DNA of 64,000 nucleotides from Paenibacillus ehimensis NBRC 15659. GTDB taxonomy: Bacteria > Bacillota > Bacilli > Paenibacillales > NBRC-103111. The stretch lies in NCBI RefSeq assembly GCF_004000785.1, contig NZ_BILX01000014.1, positions 61,905-125,904 of the forward strand, written 5' to 3'. The position numbers and the translations under genes were made by a program. Below, piece after piece: positions 7,525-15,659 of the stretch (the stretch's first letter is position 1; each line of letters begins with the position of its first letter). The notes beneath the pieces are model-generated. The model was not told where the DNA came from. It did no database searches and was given only the letters and a program-made list of their open reading frames with translations.

Positions 7525-7566
7525 AAGATCGCCGTTGACTTGCTCAAATCAGCGGCGATCTTTTTA
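7525..7566 (+). terminator. Strong terminator between convergent genes
   Basis: GATCGCCG/CGGCGATC stem, extended through a G-T pair by TGA/TCA, with a short loop and a T run. It ends the amino-sugar operon. The minus-strand gene ending at 7596 converges on it, and the T-rich opposite flank may let it act in both directions. Confidence 0.85.
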
Positions 7567-7595
7567 ATAACCTTTTGGTTTTGTGGAATGATTTG

Positions 7596-9167
7596 TTACG
7601 GACATGTTAGATCTCTCAAGGCAAAATCAAAACTATCGTACAAACCAAAATTTTCAATTGTTACTTTATCATTAGATTGATATAGCAATTCTAAATAATT
7701 TATAGATTGTCTCAAATAACTAGTAAGAGCTTTTTTGTATTGGATGTCATCTTTAAGAAAACCATCTTCCCTTGAATCATTAATTAACGTAAGCCAATCT
7801 TTTATAGCTGGAACGAGTGTCTTGCTCGAGTTTTGCCCAATCTGCTCCTTGTGCATACGAAAATAGTTTAATGTTTCTGCTATATAGACTGCTTTTCCAA
7901 GTGATAGAAGTGATATCCACGACGAAATATCACCCATAATGGAATTTTTGCCTCGATAAAAACCTATTCTTTCTCTTAAATCATTCTTTCTAAACATTAC
8001 TGTACTAGCTTCTCCAATGACATTTAAACAGTTGCTCAACACAAAATTGCCGAGTTCAATCCCATCAATAAAAGTATCTACCTCAAACAGTTTTCTTGTA
8101 GCAGGAATCGGGTGAAGTTCTCGGCCATTTTCATCAATTAATTGCCGATGAGAAGTAACAAGGGTAACTTCTTTAAAATGACTTAAGTAAAACGTCATTT
8201 TTTCTACTTTATTCGGATGAAATAAATCATCATCCGCTAAAAAAGCAATATATTTACCAGAAGAAAGCTCAAGGAGATTTTGGAAATTCCCTAACCATTT
8301 TTCCTTTTTATTTTTATAGTATTTAAGATGAGGATACGCCTCTAGATAAGGTTCAACCACGCTTTGGGAAATATCATCTTCACTGTCATCACTTATAATC
8401 ACTTCAATATGAGGATACGATTGAGCTAGTGCACTTTTAAGAGCAAGCTCTAAATAATGAGGCCTATTGCAGGTTGGAATTAAAATACTCACTTTCGGAA
8501 ATAAAAATTTTGAGTATTCCTCCAAGAATATATTTTTAAAATGATTGAATCCATTCGATACATCTACAATCCCACAATCATGAATACACCACGGTTTATT
8601 TTGCTTAGGTACTGCCACCTCAAAACCAGCTTTGACAAACTCTGTGCTTTGGGATAGATCATAGAAATGCCATCCGTTAAACAGATCATCTCTCCAAGAA
8701 ATATCATATTGTGTAATCATAATAAAGCCATCGATAGCTGCAACTACGGTATGGTCTGTCGTCACTTCTCCGAAAGAAAGTAGATTCATCTTACCGCTAT
8801 GGCTTTCATAAACTTGTCCAACTTTATCGCTAGCCTCCCACCATACAGCATTGGTTGGAATTTCGATGGCTCCTGCCATTCCAAGAAGACCAACTTGTGG
8901 ATTATCGTGAAATAACGTTAGAACATCAGAGATAAAACTCTTATTTATAATAAACGTATCCTGATGCAAATACACTTTATACTTCGCATCCGAGCTGTGC
9001 ATAGCCTTGTTATAACCCGCGGCCATACTTTCCGCCCCAACGATACCTAGCGTTTCAATCGCAAACCCTTCAGGCACTTTTAAGGTATGGATATACTTCA
9101 AACACTCTTGGTAAAGCACCTCATCATTGTAGCAGGTGATAAAACATATTTTATTTGAATTCTTCAT
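7596..9167 (-). CDS. Two-domain glycosyltransferase (StrF-like plus GT2)
   Basis: 523 residues. The first about 225 residues resemble the StrF-type glycosyltransferase-like domain, opening KICFITCYND and containing YKVYLHQDTF. A second GT-A domain of the GT2 family begins near residue 227 with VSILIPTCNRPHYLE, has the nucleotide-binding ISDDSEDD and a metal-binding FLADDD motif. A C-terminal helical extension follows. No membrane segment is seen, so it is probably cytoplasmic. The context, between the amino-sugar operon and a carbamoyltransferase gene, points to assembly of the same glycan. A hairpin encloses its ribosome site (9171-9190). Sugar specificity cannot be read from sequence. Confidence 0.8.
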   Translation of the reverse strand: MKNSNKICFITCYNDEVLYQECLKYIHTLKVPEGFAIETLGIVGAESMAAGYNKAMHSSDAKYKVYLHQDTFIINKSFISDVLTLFHDNPQVGLLGMAGAIEIPTNAVWWEASDKVGQVYESHSGKMNLLSFGEVTTDHTVVAAIDGFIMITQYDISWRDDLFNGWHFYDLSQSTEFVKAGFEVAVPKQNKPWCIHDCGIVDVSNGFNHFKNIFLEEYSKFLFPKVSILIPTCNRPHYLELALKSALAQSYPHIEVIISDDSEDDISQSVVEPYLEAYPHLKYYKNKKEKWLGNFQNLLELSSGKYIAFLADDDLFHPNKVEKMTFYLSHFKEVTLVTSHRQLIDENGRELHPIPATRKLFEVDTFIDGIELGNFVLSNCLNVIGEASTVMFRKNDLRERIGFYRGKNSIMGDISSWISLLSLGKAVYIAETLNYFRMHKEQIGQNSSKTLVPAIKDWLTLINDSREDGFLKDDIQYKKALTSYLRQSINYLELLYQSNDKVTIENFGLYDSFDFALRDLTCP

Positions 9168-9170
9168 ATT

Positions 9171-9190
9171 ACACTAACCTCACTTAGTGT
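9171..9190 (-). promoter_or_regulatory. Hairpin presenting the ribosome binding site of the StrF/GT2 gene
   Basis: Perfect 7-bp arms ACACTAA (9171-9177) and TTAGTGT (9184-9190) enclose a 6-base loop that on the minus strand reads GTGAGG, the likely Shine-Dalgarno sequence, 10 bases before the ATG. It could modulate translation or bind a regulator. Confidence 0.4.
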
Positions 9191-9272
9191 TAGTCCCAGT
9201 GTCCAAATTCACCCAACATTTTTTATGGGAACGACGAATGAGGAGGACTTTCATTTTTAAATGTTATCTTGT

Positions 9273-9300
9273 AATAAGGAGAGGTCTCCCCCTCCTTATT
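9273..9300. other. Hairpin downstream of the carbamoyltransferase gene
   Basis: 9-bp arms AATAAGGAG and CTCCTTATT around a 10-base loop, about 40 bases past the minus-strand stop at 9342. No clear T run follows, so it may be an mRNA 3' stabiliser or a poor terminator. Confidence 0.45.
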
Positions 9301-9341
9301 CGAGCAGAACAAAAGATTCAGGTGTAAAATTGGTGGTTTTT

Positions 9342-11306
9342 TTATTTTTTAACAATTTTGTAGCCATTAATATATATGGCATCAATATCCGTATCCAAAA
9401 ACATTCTAATTGCATTTTCCGGGGTTTCTACTATTGGTTCTCCTGGCCCATTAAATGATGTATTTAAAACCACCGGAACTCCGGTAATCTCGTAAAATGA
9501 TTTAATTACGTTATAATACATTCCATTATCCGGAGAGACCGTTTGGATCCTCGCTGTATTATCCACATGCGTAACTGCAGGAATATTGTAACTTTTAACT
9601 CGTGCATTAAATAGCATAAATGGTGAATCTACTGGGGCAGCTTTATACCATTTTTCACATTCCTCTACCAATACGGCGGGTGCTAATGGCCTCCAATATT
9701 CACGTCGTTTTATGATGTTTACCTTTTCCCAGTTAGATACAAATTGAGGGTTTGCTAAAATCGACCTATGGCCTAATGCACGTGGTCCTAATTCACATCT
9801 TCCCTCGTACCAACCAATAATTTTATTTTCCGCAAGCTGTTCGGCAGCATCTTTTGAAGGATCAAGCAACTTTTCATACGTAATCGAATTGGAGAACATA
9901 TTCAACGCAGATAAAGTTTCTTCTTCCGAATAATTGATTCCTAAATAAATTTTCTCAGCGGCGCTTCTTTGAACCTCATTTCTTGGGTTATCCAAAATAC
10001 AGTAATACAGAGCATATGCAGCACCTGTCGAAAGTCCAGGATCTCCACATGCTGGAGGAATGAATACTTTTTCAAACGATGATTCATTATAGATTTTGCT
10101 GTTTGTGGGGCAATTTAGCATAACACCGCCCGTTAAACATAAATTTTTTGTTCGAATACTACTTGCTTGTAAAGCTTGCATGAGAACTTCTGTTGCGTAA
10201 AACATTGTTTCTTCAAAAGTTTTTTGAATACTTGAAGCTATATCGGCATTAATCGGGTCAAGGATATATTCTTTTTGGGCTAACCTGGTTAAGTCATATC
10301 CTCTAGCCTTGGCTAAATTTAGTGCAATATTAATCCAAAGGTTTGGTACAGAGAAAGTTTCTCTTGCATTTACAATTTCTTTTTCAAAACGCTCCGGCCT
10401 ATCATACCAATTACCTACAAATTCACTCATAAAGAAATTAGGTTGCCCATACGAAGTTAGTCCCATCATTTTCCCCGGACCAGAAACAAGATCGAAACCG
10501 ATGAAAGAGGATACTACTTCATACATATATCCCAAGGCTAAGTAGTGAGGGGTGATGGGATATATTTTTGTTCCTTCACCATAGTAAAACATACCGGATC
10601 GATATCCCTGTAACGCCCGAGAATCGCCATCATGAGAAAAAATTGCTGCATTTTGAAATTCACTTTCAAAAAATGCATATGCAGCATGAGCATAATGATG
10701 GGAAAGAAGAATTCCTTTTATTTTTTTTCCTAACAAAATTAACTCGATAGGCAGGTGGAATCCTTTTCTAAAATTATCATCCATTAAGTGGGAATAGTTG
10801 GTTGAAGATATATCTCTTAATGACTTAACTTTTGTCCATGTCTCTGAACTAAAAAAATTCTCTATAGAATCAAAAGTCTGTGCGGTCTCAACTAAGCCTT
10901 GTTCTATATATTGTTTTAATCTTTGACGTTGTGGTTCGAATTCAGCCTTATTTTTATTTTTAACACCCTCTAAAAACCCACTCTCACCTTTTATGGTCAA
11001 GTTGTTTTTTTGAATCAAATTTAGACAAGGAGAATTTATTTCATTGCTATAATCAATTTCGAATGATAGCTTATCAGGGTGAAAAAATATATACTCCATT
11101 CCTTGAGTACAAGTTACTGCACAATAATCTATCTGATCTAATTCAATATCAGTACGTTCTAATGCTAATAAGATGTCTTGATAATCAAGACCTGCTGCAT
11201 GTTTGATTCTTGTTACTCTCTCCTTCTCAATAACACTAAGAACCACTCCATCTTTCATAATGGTAACTGCCGCATCATGACCAAAATGTAATCCCAAAAT
11301 AATCAT
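9342..11306 (-). CDS. NodU/CmcH-family O-carbamoyltransferase
   Basis: 654 residues. Family members transfer a carbamoyl group from carbamoyl phosphate, via an adenylated intermediate, to a hydroxyl of a sugar or antibiotic (NodU, TobZ). The N-terminal Kae1-like part starts ILGLHFGHDAAVTI and contains the His-rich SHHYAHAAYAF. The C-terminal carbamoyltransferase domain shows RCELGPRALGHRSI and NTSFNGPGEPIV. Length fits the family. Its place inside a flagellin-type glycan island suggests it carbamoylates a glycan sugar. AT-rich like its neighbours: the 60-base line at 10861 has 19 G or C. The acceptor is unknown. Confidence 0.9.
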   Translation of the reverse strand: MIILGLHFGHDAAVTIMKDGVVLSVIEKERVTRIKHAAGLDYQDILLALERTDIELDQIDYCAVTCTQGMEYIFFHPDKLSFEIDYSNEINSPCLNLIQKNNLTIKGESGFLEGVKNKNKAEFEPQRQRLKQYIEQGLVETAQTFDSIENFFSSETWTKVKSLRDISSTNYSHLMDDNFRKGFHLPIELILLGKKIKGILLSHHYAHAAYAFFESEFQNAAIFSHDGDSRALQGYRSGMFYYGEGTKIYPITPHYLALGYMYEVVSSFIGFDLVSGPGKMMGLTSYGQPNFFMSEFVGNWYDRPERFEKEIVNARETFSVPNLWINIALNLAKARGYDLTRLAQKEYILDPINADIASSIQKTFEETMFYATEVLMQALQASSIRTKNLCLTGGVMLNCPTNSKIYNESSFEKVFIPPACGDPGLSTGAAYALYYCILDNPRNEVQRSAAEKIYLGINYSEEETLSALNMFSNSITYEKLLDPSKDAAEQLAENKIIGWYEGRCELGPRALGHRSILANPQFVSNWEKVNIIKRREYWRPLAPAVLVEECEKWYKAAPVDSPFMLFNARVKSYNIPAVTHVDNTARIQTVSPDNGMYYNVIKSFYEITGVPVVLNTSFNGPGEPIVETPENAIRMFLDTDIDAIYINGYKIVKK

Positions 11307-11366
11307 TTAATGAGTCGCCCTTTCACATCTATAATTAAATTATTTTTATTAGTTACTGTTTTTATT

Positions 11367-13532
11367 CTATAAATCCAATGATTGATTCATTTTAACGAGA
11401 TGGTTAACTATTATTAAATCAGATAAACCTAATTTTTGTTTAAGATCATCTATTTCATTATTTTTAATAAACACACGATCAAGATATAATCTTGCACTAT
11501 CAAATTCTCCGAACTTGTACAAGATAAATGATAGATGAAACAACGCATCTTGATTATCCGAGTCAAACTCTAACGCTTTTTCAAAGAATGGAAAAACCAT
11601 ATCCTGTAGTTCGTGCTCATAACAAGACACCGCTAACTGTGTTAGTAATTGTGATTTTTCCACCATATCGTTCTCAACTATTTGAGATATTTCTTCGATG
11701 GTTACTTCTCCATTGCCTAACATTCGAAGCAGTTCTGCCAAACTAGCCTCTCCCTCGACATCGTTCTCCAGTCTGCGAAGTAAAAACTTTAATTTATGCT
11801 TCTCGTAAGATTTAGCATAGAGACCCGCTTCAATTTGCTTCACCCAATACTCTAGCTTATCATCTCTGTTTGAAATTAAGCTCAGCCAATCTAAGGCCAG
11901 TTGGTCATGACCCTGCGTATACATCGCCAAGCCCAAATTAAACAAAGTAGGATCGTGGCCGGCATCCAACTCGAAAGCTCTGCTTAAAAAAGGCAGCGCA
12001 AGATCGGGTTTCCGATGCTCGATAAACTGCACCGCAATATAGTTCAGCAATTCAACCTCCTGCGCATGCCCCGCATCTTCAATAACGTTTAAAATCGCTT
12101 CGGCATCTATTTTTGCAAGTTTATTTACACTGGATTGAACCTCGTTTTGAAGCAAAAGATTGTTGATTAGCGACTTTACACTTTGGTTTTTATTGCTTTT
12201 ACGGGCCTTGACCAAATAATTATGAATTTCATACGGCTGTGTAGAGTTCAACCCCGCCATTTCGGCTAATCGCTGGAGAAACTCTCGGTCTTGTGGGAAA
12301 ACGTCTTCTACCAGACCGGTAATCTCTAACTCCAATAAATCCGCGGCTTTGAACGTTACTTCAATGTCTGACAATTTCCAATTCTGTAGTTCAGAAGGAG
12401 CAATCGACCCTGTGATCATTTTTTTTATGTTCCGATAATGAAGCAAGTTAGGAGCCATTACGATTAGCTGCCCGTTATCATTCAACAGCTTTTGCAGGAG
12501 TTTAATGTTCTCCACGCTTTTCTCATTCAGGCCCCAGAGATTTCCGGTAATAATGATATCGAAAAAACCTTCCTTATGCAGATCCAAAACTTCATCCAGA
12601 GACAGATAAATATGAGATGTTACCTTACCCGCTACTTTGGCCGCAAAGGTATTTGGTTCAACCCCATACACTTCGGCGCGTGGAAATTGATTTTTGATAT
12701 AAAGAAGTGTTCCTCCACAACCGCTTCCGATCTCAAGAATATGGATTGAATCGTTAGGCGCCGCCTCAATTTGCTTAACAAGTCCGTTATAAATTATGGC
12801 TCTCTCGGGGTCAAACCCCCATTTTTCCAAAAACTTGTCCTGATTCGTACGAAGCAGCTTATTATATGCTTCTGCGTCTTTTCGAAATGAGACGCTCCCG
12901 AAATGATGAATAAACGTATCCTTACATAAATAAAGCTTGTAACCTGCCAGCTTGATTCGAAGTGACAGGTCATCATCTTCATAGTTTCCAGGTGTAAATC
13001 GTTCATCCAGCAAACCTACCTCATCCAGCACCTGCTTCTTCATTAACATACAATATCCCACGAGCTTCAGGCGCTCTTCCCAGAGCTCAGGATTGGAGCT
13101 TTGGTTAAACTGTGCCGCAAATTGATACATTTCTTCGATGGATTGGTAAGGAACTTGAATACTTTGCCCGTACGAGCAGCTATTCGTCACCGAACCTACC
13201 GCCCCGACCTCTTCACTGCTATACAGACAAGTCAACAAATTGGTTAACCAGTTTTCGGTCACAATCGTGTCATTGTTCAACAATAAAATATTATCACCGG
13301 TCGAAATTTCAATCCCTTGATTGCATGCTTTTGGAAAGCCCAAATTTTCTTCGTTGAAAATCGCTTTAATGTCTGATTGGACACTGAGCCATGCTACGGT
13401 GTCGTCTGTCGAATGATTATCGACTACAATAATTTCGTAATCATGCTGAGACGTAAATTTACGGATGCTTTCGATACACAATTGCGTATATTCCAATTTA
13501 TTATAAGTTGCTATAACGATGCTGGTTTTCAC
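11367..13532 (-). CDS. GT2 glycosyltransferase - SAM methyltransferase - TPR fusion protein
   Basis: 721 residues from the GTG at 13530-13532, chosen because GGAGGAAACAAC precedes it and the protein then begins directly with the GT2 fold (VKTSIVIATYNKLEY). Longer upstream frames add 86 unconserved residues. Domain order: GT2 (about 1-235, with VDNHSTDDT and LLLNNDT); a class I SAM-dependent methyltransferase (about 260-400, with ILEIGSGCGGTLLYI and a GVEPN acidic loop); a helical TPR region (about 500-721). It probably adds a sugar and methylates it or a neighbouring sugar; the TPRs may bind flagellin or partner enzymes. It is divergent from the plus-strand glycosyltransferase gene at 13690. 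Confidence 0.85.
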   Translation of the reverse strand: MKTSIVIATYNKLEYTQLCIESIRKFTSQHDYEIIVVDNHSTDDTVAWLSVQSDIKAIFNEENLGFPKACNQGIEISTGDNILLLNNDTIVTENWLTNLLTCLYSSEEVGAVGSVTNSCSYGQSIQVPYQSIEEMYQFAAQFNQSSNPELWEERLKLVGYCMLMKKQVLDEVGLLDERFTPGNYEDDDLSLRIKLAGYKLYLCKDTFIHHFGSVSFRKDAEAYNKLLRTNQDKFLEKWGFDPERAIIYNGLVKQIEAAPNDSIHILEIGSGCGGTLLYIKNQFPRAEVYGVEPNTFAAKVAGKVTSHIYLSLDEVLDLHKEGFFDIIITGNLWGLNEKSVENIKLLQKLLNDNGQLIVMAPNLLHYRNIKKMITGSIAPSELQNWKLSDIEVTFKAADLLELEITGLVEDVFPQDREFLQRLAEMAGLNSTQPYEIHNYLVKARKSNKNQSVKSLINNLLLQNEVQSSVNKLAKIDAEAILNVIEDAGHAQEVELLNYIAVQFIEHRKPDLALPFLSRAFELDAGHDPTLFNLGLAMYTQGHDQLALDWLSLISNRDDKLEYWVKQIEAGLYAKSYEKHKLKFLLRRLENDVEGEASLAELLRMLGNGEVTIEEISQIVENDMVEKSQLLTQLAVSCYEHELQDMVFPFFEKALEFDSDNQDALFHLSFILYKFGEFDSARLYLDRVFIKNNEIDDLKQKLGLSDLIIVNHLVKMNQSLDL

Positions 13533-13614
13533 GTTGTTTCCTCCGCTTTCGTCACGTGGAATCTGGTATACTATATATATCGACAAATTTAGATAAAAAG
13601 TGATACCTAATTGC

Positions 13615-13643
13615 TTTACAATTTCTGTGATCCTGTCGATAAA
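13615..13643 (+). promoter_or_regulatory. Possible sigma-A promoter for the tandem GT-TPR genes
   Basis: TTTACA (13615-13620), 17 bases, GATAAA (13638-13643) in the divergent spacer between the glycosyltransferase genes starting at 13532 and 13690. The GTCGATAA overlapping the -10 also resembles a sigma-D -10, but no good -35 accompanies it. Confidence 0.3.
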
Positions 13644-13689
13644 ACCTATATATCGTTCTACTTTAGAGCTCCGTCTATCGGGAGGCATT

Positions 13690-15639
13690 ATGGAAAAGCT
13701 TATCACCTTATGCATGATCGTAAAAAACGAGGAGGCCGTCCTTTCTCGTTGTTTAGAAAGCGTGAAGAATATCGTAGACGAAATCGTCATTGTCGATACG
13801 GGATCGACCGATCATACCAAAACCATTGCTCGGCAATATACGGATCTTATTTTCGATTTCTCGTGGAGCAACGATTTTTCGGCCGCCAAGAATGAAGCAA
13901 TCTCAAAAGCAACCGCTCCATGGATTCTTGTCCTGGATGCCGATGAATACTTGCAGCATGAGGATCTGGATATTCGAAGTTTCCTAAAAGAGTTGGATCC
14001 TCAAAAGCCTTTGGGAGTTATTTCTTCTATCATTAACTATGTGGGTCATCCGAACTCCGGAAAAATGGTTGAGTCTTCCGCAGCTCGTATTTTCCCTAGA
14101 AATGCCGATATCGTTTTTGTACGCCCTATTCATGAACAATTAAGCTACCGACATGGGGAGCTTACTTACATTAACGGTCCCCTGGTTATTTACCATACCG
14201 GATATACCCAAGATACCGTTCAGCTTAAGAATAAAACCGAACGCAATTTATCCATTTTTCAAGCCATGCAGCACTCCGGAAGCTTAAAGCCGTATGACTA
14301 TTACACACTTGGCAATGAATATATGATGACAGAACAATATCAGCTGGCCTTAAAGCAATATCAGAAAGCGTTTGTAAAAAAGGAATTCGAAAAATACTGG
14401 TTTCCTTATTGTGGGGCCCAAATGATCACCGCATATTTAAAACTCGAACAATATAAAGAAGCCTGCCTTTTAATTGATAGTTGTTTGCAGTATTGGCCCC
14501 AGTACTCTGATTTCTACTGGTTCAAAGGGTCTGTTTTATATGACCTGGGTCTGTATGATGCAGCTGTAGCAGAGCTGCAAATGGCTATAACGCGATCTGA
14601 AAAGCCAGGTATACAGATTGCCGATCACCAACCGTGGCTCATTAGTCCGAATTACGGAACTTCTCTTCCTTACCAAAGACTGGCTGTCATTCATTTAGAG
14701 CATTTGCGTATTCGTGAGGCTGTTTATTGTCTTACGAAACTGCTGTATTCCAATCCGAACAATGAAACGGTATTATTTCGACTCCTTCAGCTCATGAGTC
14801 AATCCGAGTCGGCAGATTCGATCATATCATTTCTGGATAAAGTATACGATGCCCCGAAAGAACATCATTTGCTTATGCTGCTTCGGGTAACATTAAACTT
14901 AGGAAATCTTCCTTTATATCATTACTATAAAGAAGAATGTTCGAAAAAGAGCATCCCTTTTCCTATTCACTTGCAGCTTCTTCAAGCATTGGTATTGGAT
15001 AGGCTGGACCTCTTTAGCAGCTTAATTGAAAGCTGTAGTCTTATGCCTGATGATCTCGAGCTAATGACAACAATCTCTTCTGCAAGTATCGTGTGGAAGG
15101 AGCGTAGATTTGCGGCATTAATCTCGAAAAGTAACGAGGCCAGCGCGTTAAAGTTCATCCTTGATTATTATTGGGGAATCTCGCCAGATAATGCGTTATC
15201 GCAAAAAGATATTGCCGTATTAACCAAGCTTCTTACTCAACTATTCCAACTTGGCTTTTTCGATACTTACGATCGCCTTATGGAGAGGTTTAATGCGTAT
15301 GCTGACGAGTTGGCGAATGAACTCGGTCATTACTTTTATTCAATACAACAAATTGAGCTTGCTATCGATTACTATTCAATTTTAATCAACAAAAACAAGC
15401 TTTCAGGAAAAGGGTACGAGAACTTAGCTAAGCTTTATATTCTTCAAGGCGAATACGAAGAAGCTTTTTACTTCATTAAACAGGCTCTTCAATTGATAGC
15501 CGTTCCTCCATCCCTCTACATCACATTTTTGCAACATTGCCAAGTTCAAAAATTGAATAACCAAATTCGAGAATTGCTGCAAATGAAGCATTCCGATCTT
15601 TTAGATATTCCTTTGTTAAAACCATATTTAATAAACTAA
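13690..15639 (+). CDS. Glycosyltransferase family 2 protein with TPR region (tandem paralogue 1)
   Basis: 649 residues from ATG 13690, which has GGAGG at 13681-13685; a longer frame from 13600 would add 30 residues lacking a ribosome site. The N-terminal GT2 domain (about 1-230) opens KLITLCMIVKNEEAVLSRCL, with the nucleotide-binding VDTGSTDHT and the metal-binding DADEYL. The rest is helical tetratricopeptide-like repeats. This architecture is common in flagellin and bacteriocin glycosyltransferases (the SunS group). The next gene is a clear paralogue 20 bases downstream. Inference: transfers a sugar to flagellin or extends the chain. Confidence 0.85.
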   Translation: MEKLITLCMIVKNEEAVLSRCLESVKNIVDEIVIVDTGSTDHTKTIARQYTDLIFDFSWSNDFSAAKNEAISKATAPWILVLDADEYLQHEDLDIRSFLKELDPQKPLGVISSIINYVGHPNSGKMVESSAARIFPRNADIVFVRPIHEQLSYRHGELTYINGPLVIYHTGYTQDTVQLKNKTERNLSIFQAMQHSGSLKPYDYYTLGNEYMMTEQYQLALKQYQKAFVKKEFEKYWFPYCGAQMITAYLKLEQYKEACLLIDSCLQYWPQYSDFYWFKGSVLYDLGLYDAAVAELQMAITRSEKPGIQIADHQPWLISPNYGTSLPYQRLAVIHLEHLRIREAVYCLTKLLYSNPNNETVLFRLLQLMSQSESADSIISFLDKVYDAPKEHHLLMLLRVTLNLGNLPLYHYYKEECSKKSIPFPIHLQLLQALVLDRLDLFSSLIESCSLMPDDLELMTTISSASIVWKERRFAALISKSNEASALKFILDYYWGISPDNALSQKDIAVLTKLLTQLFQLGFFDTYDRLMERFNAYADELANELGHYFYSIQQIELAIDYYSILINKNKLSGKGYENLAKLYILQGEYEEAFYFIKQALQLIAVPPSLYITFLQHCQVQKLNNQIRELLQMKHSDLLDIPLLKPYLIN

Positions 15640-15659
15640 GACAGCATAGGAGAATCGGC

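Noticed and set aside
9261..9458. 65-codon plus-strand ORF overlapping the end of the carbamoyltransferase gene
   Set aside because: Most of it is antisense to the real gene; ribosome context is poor and composition is Phe/Asn/Ile-rich noise.
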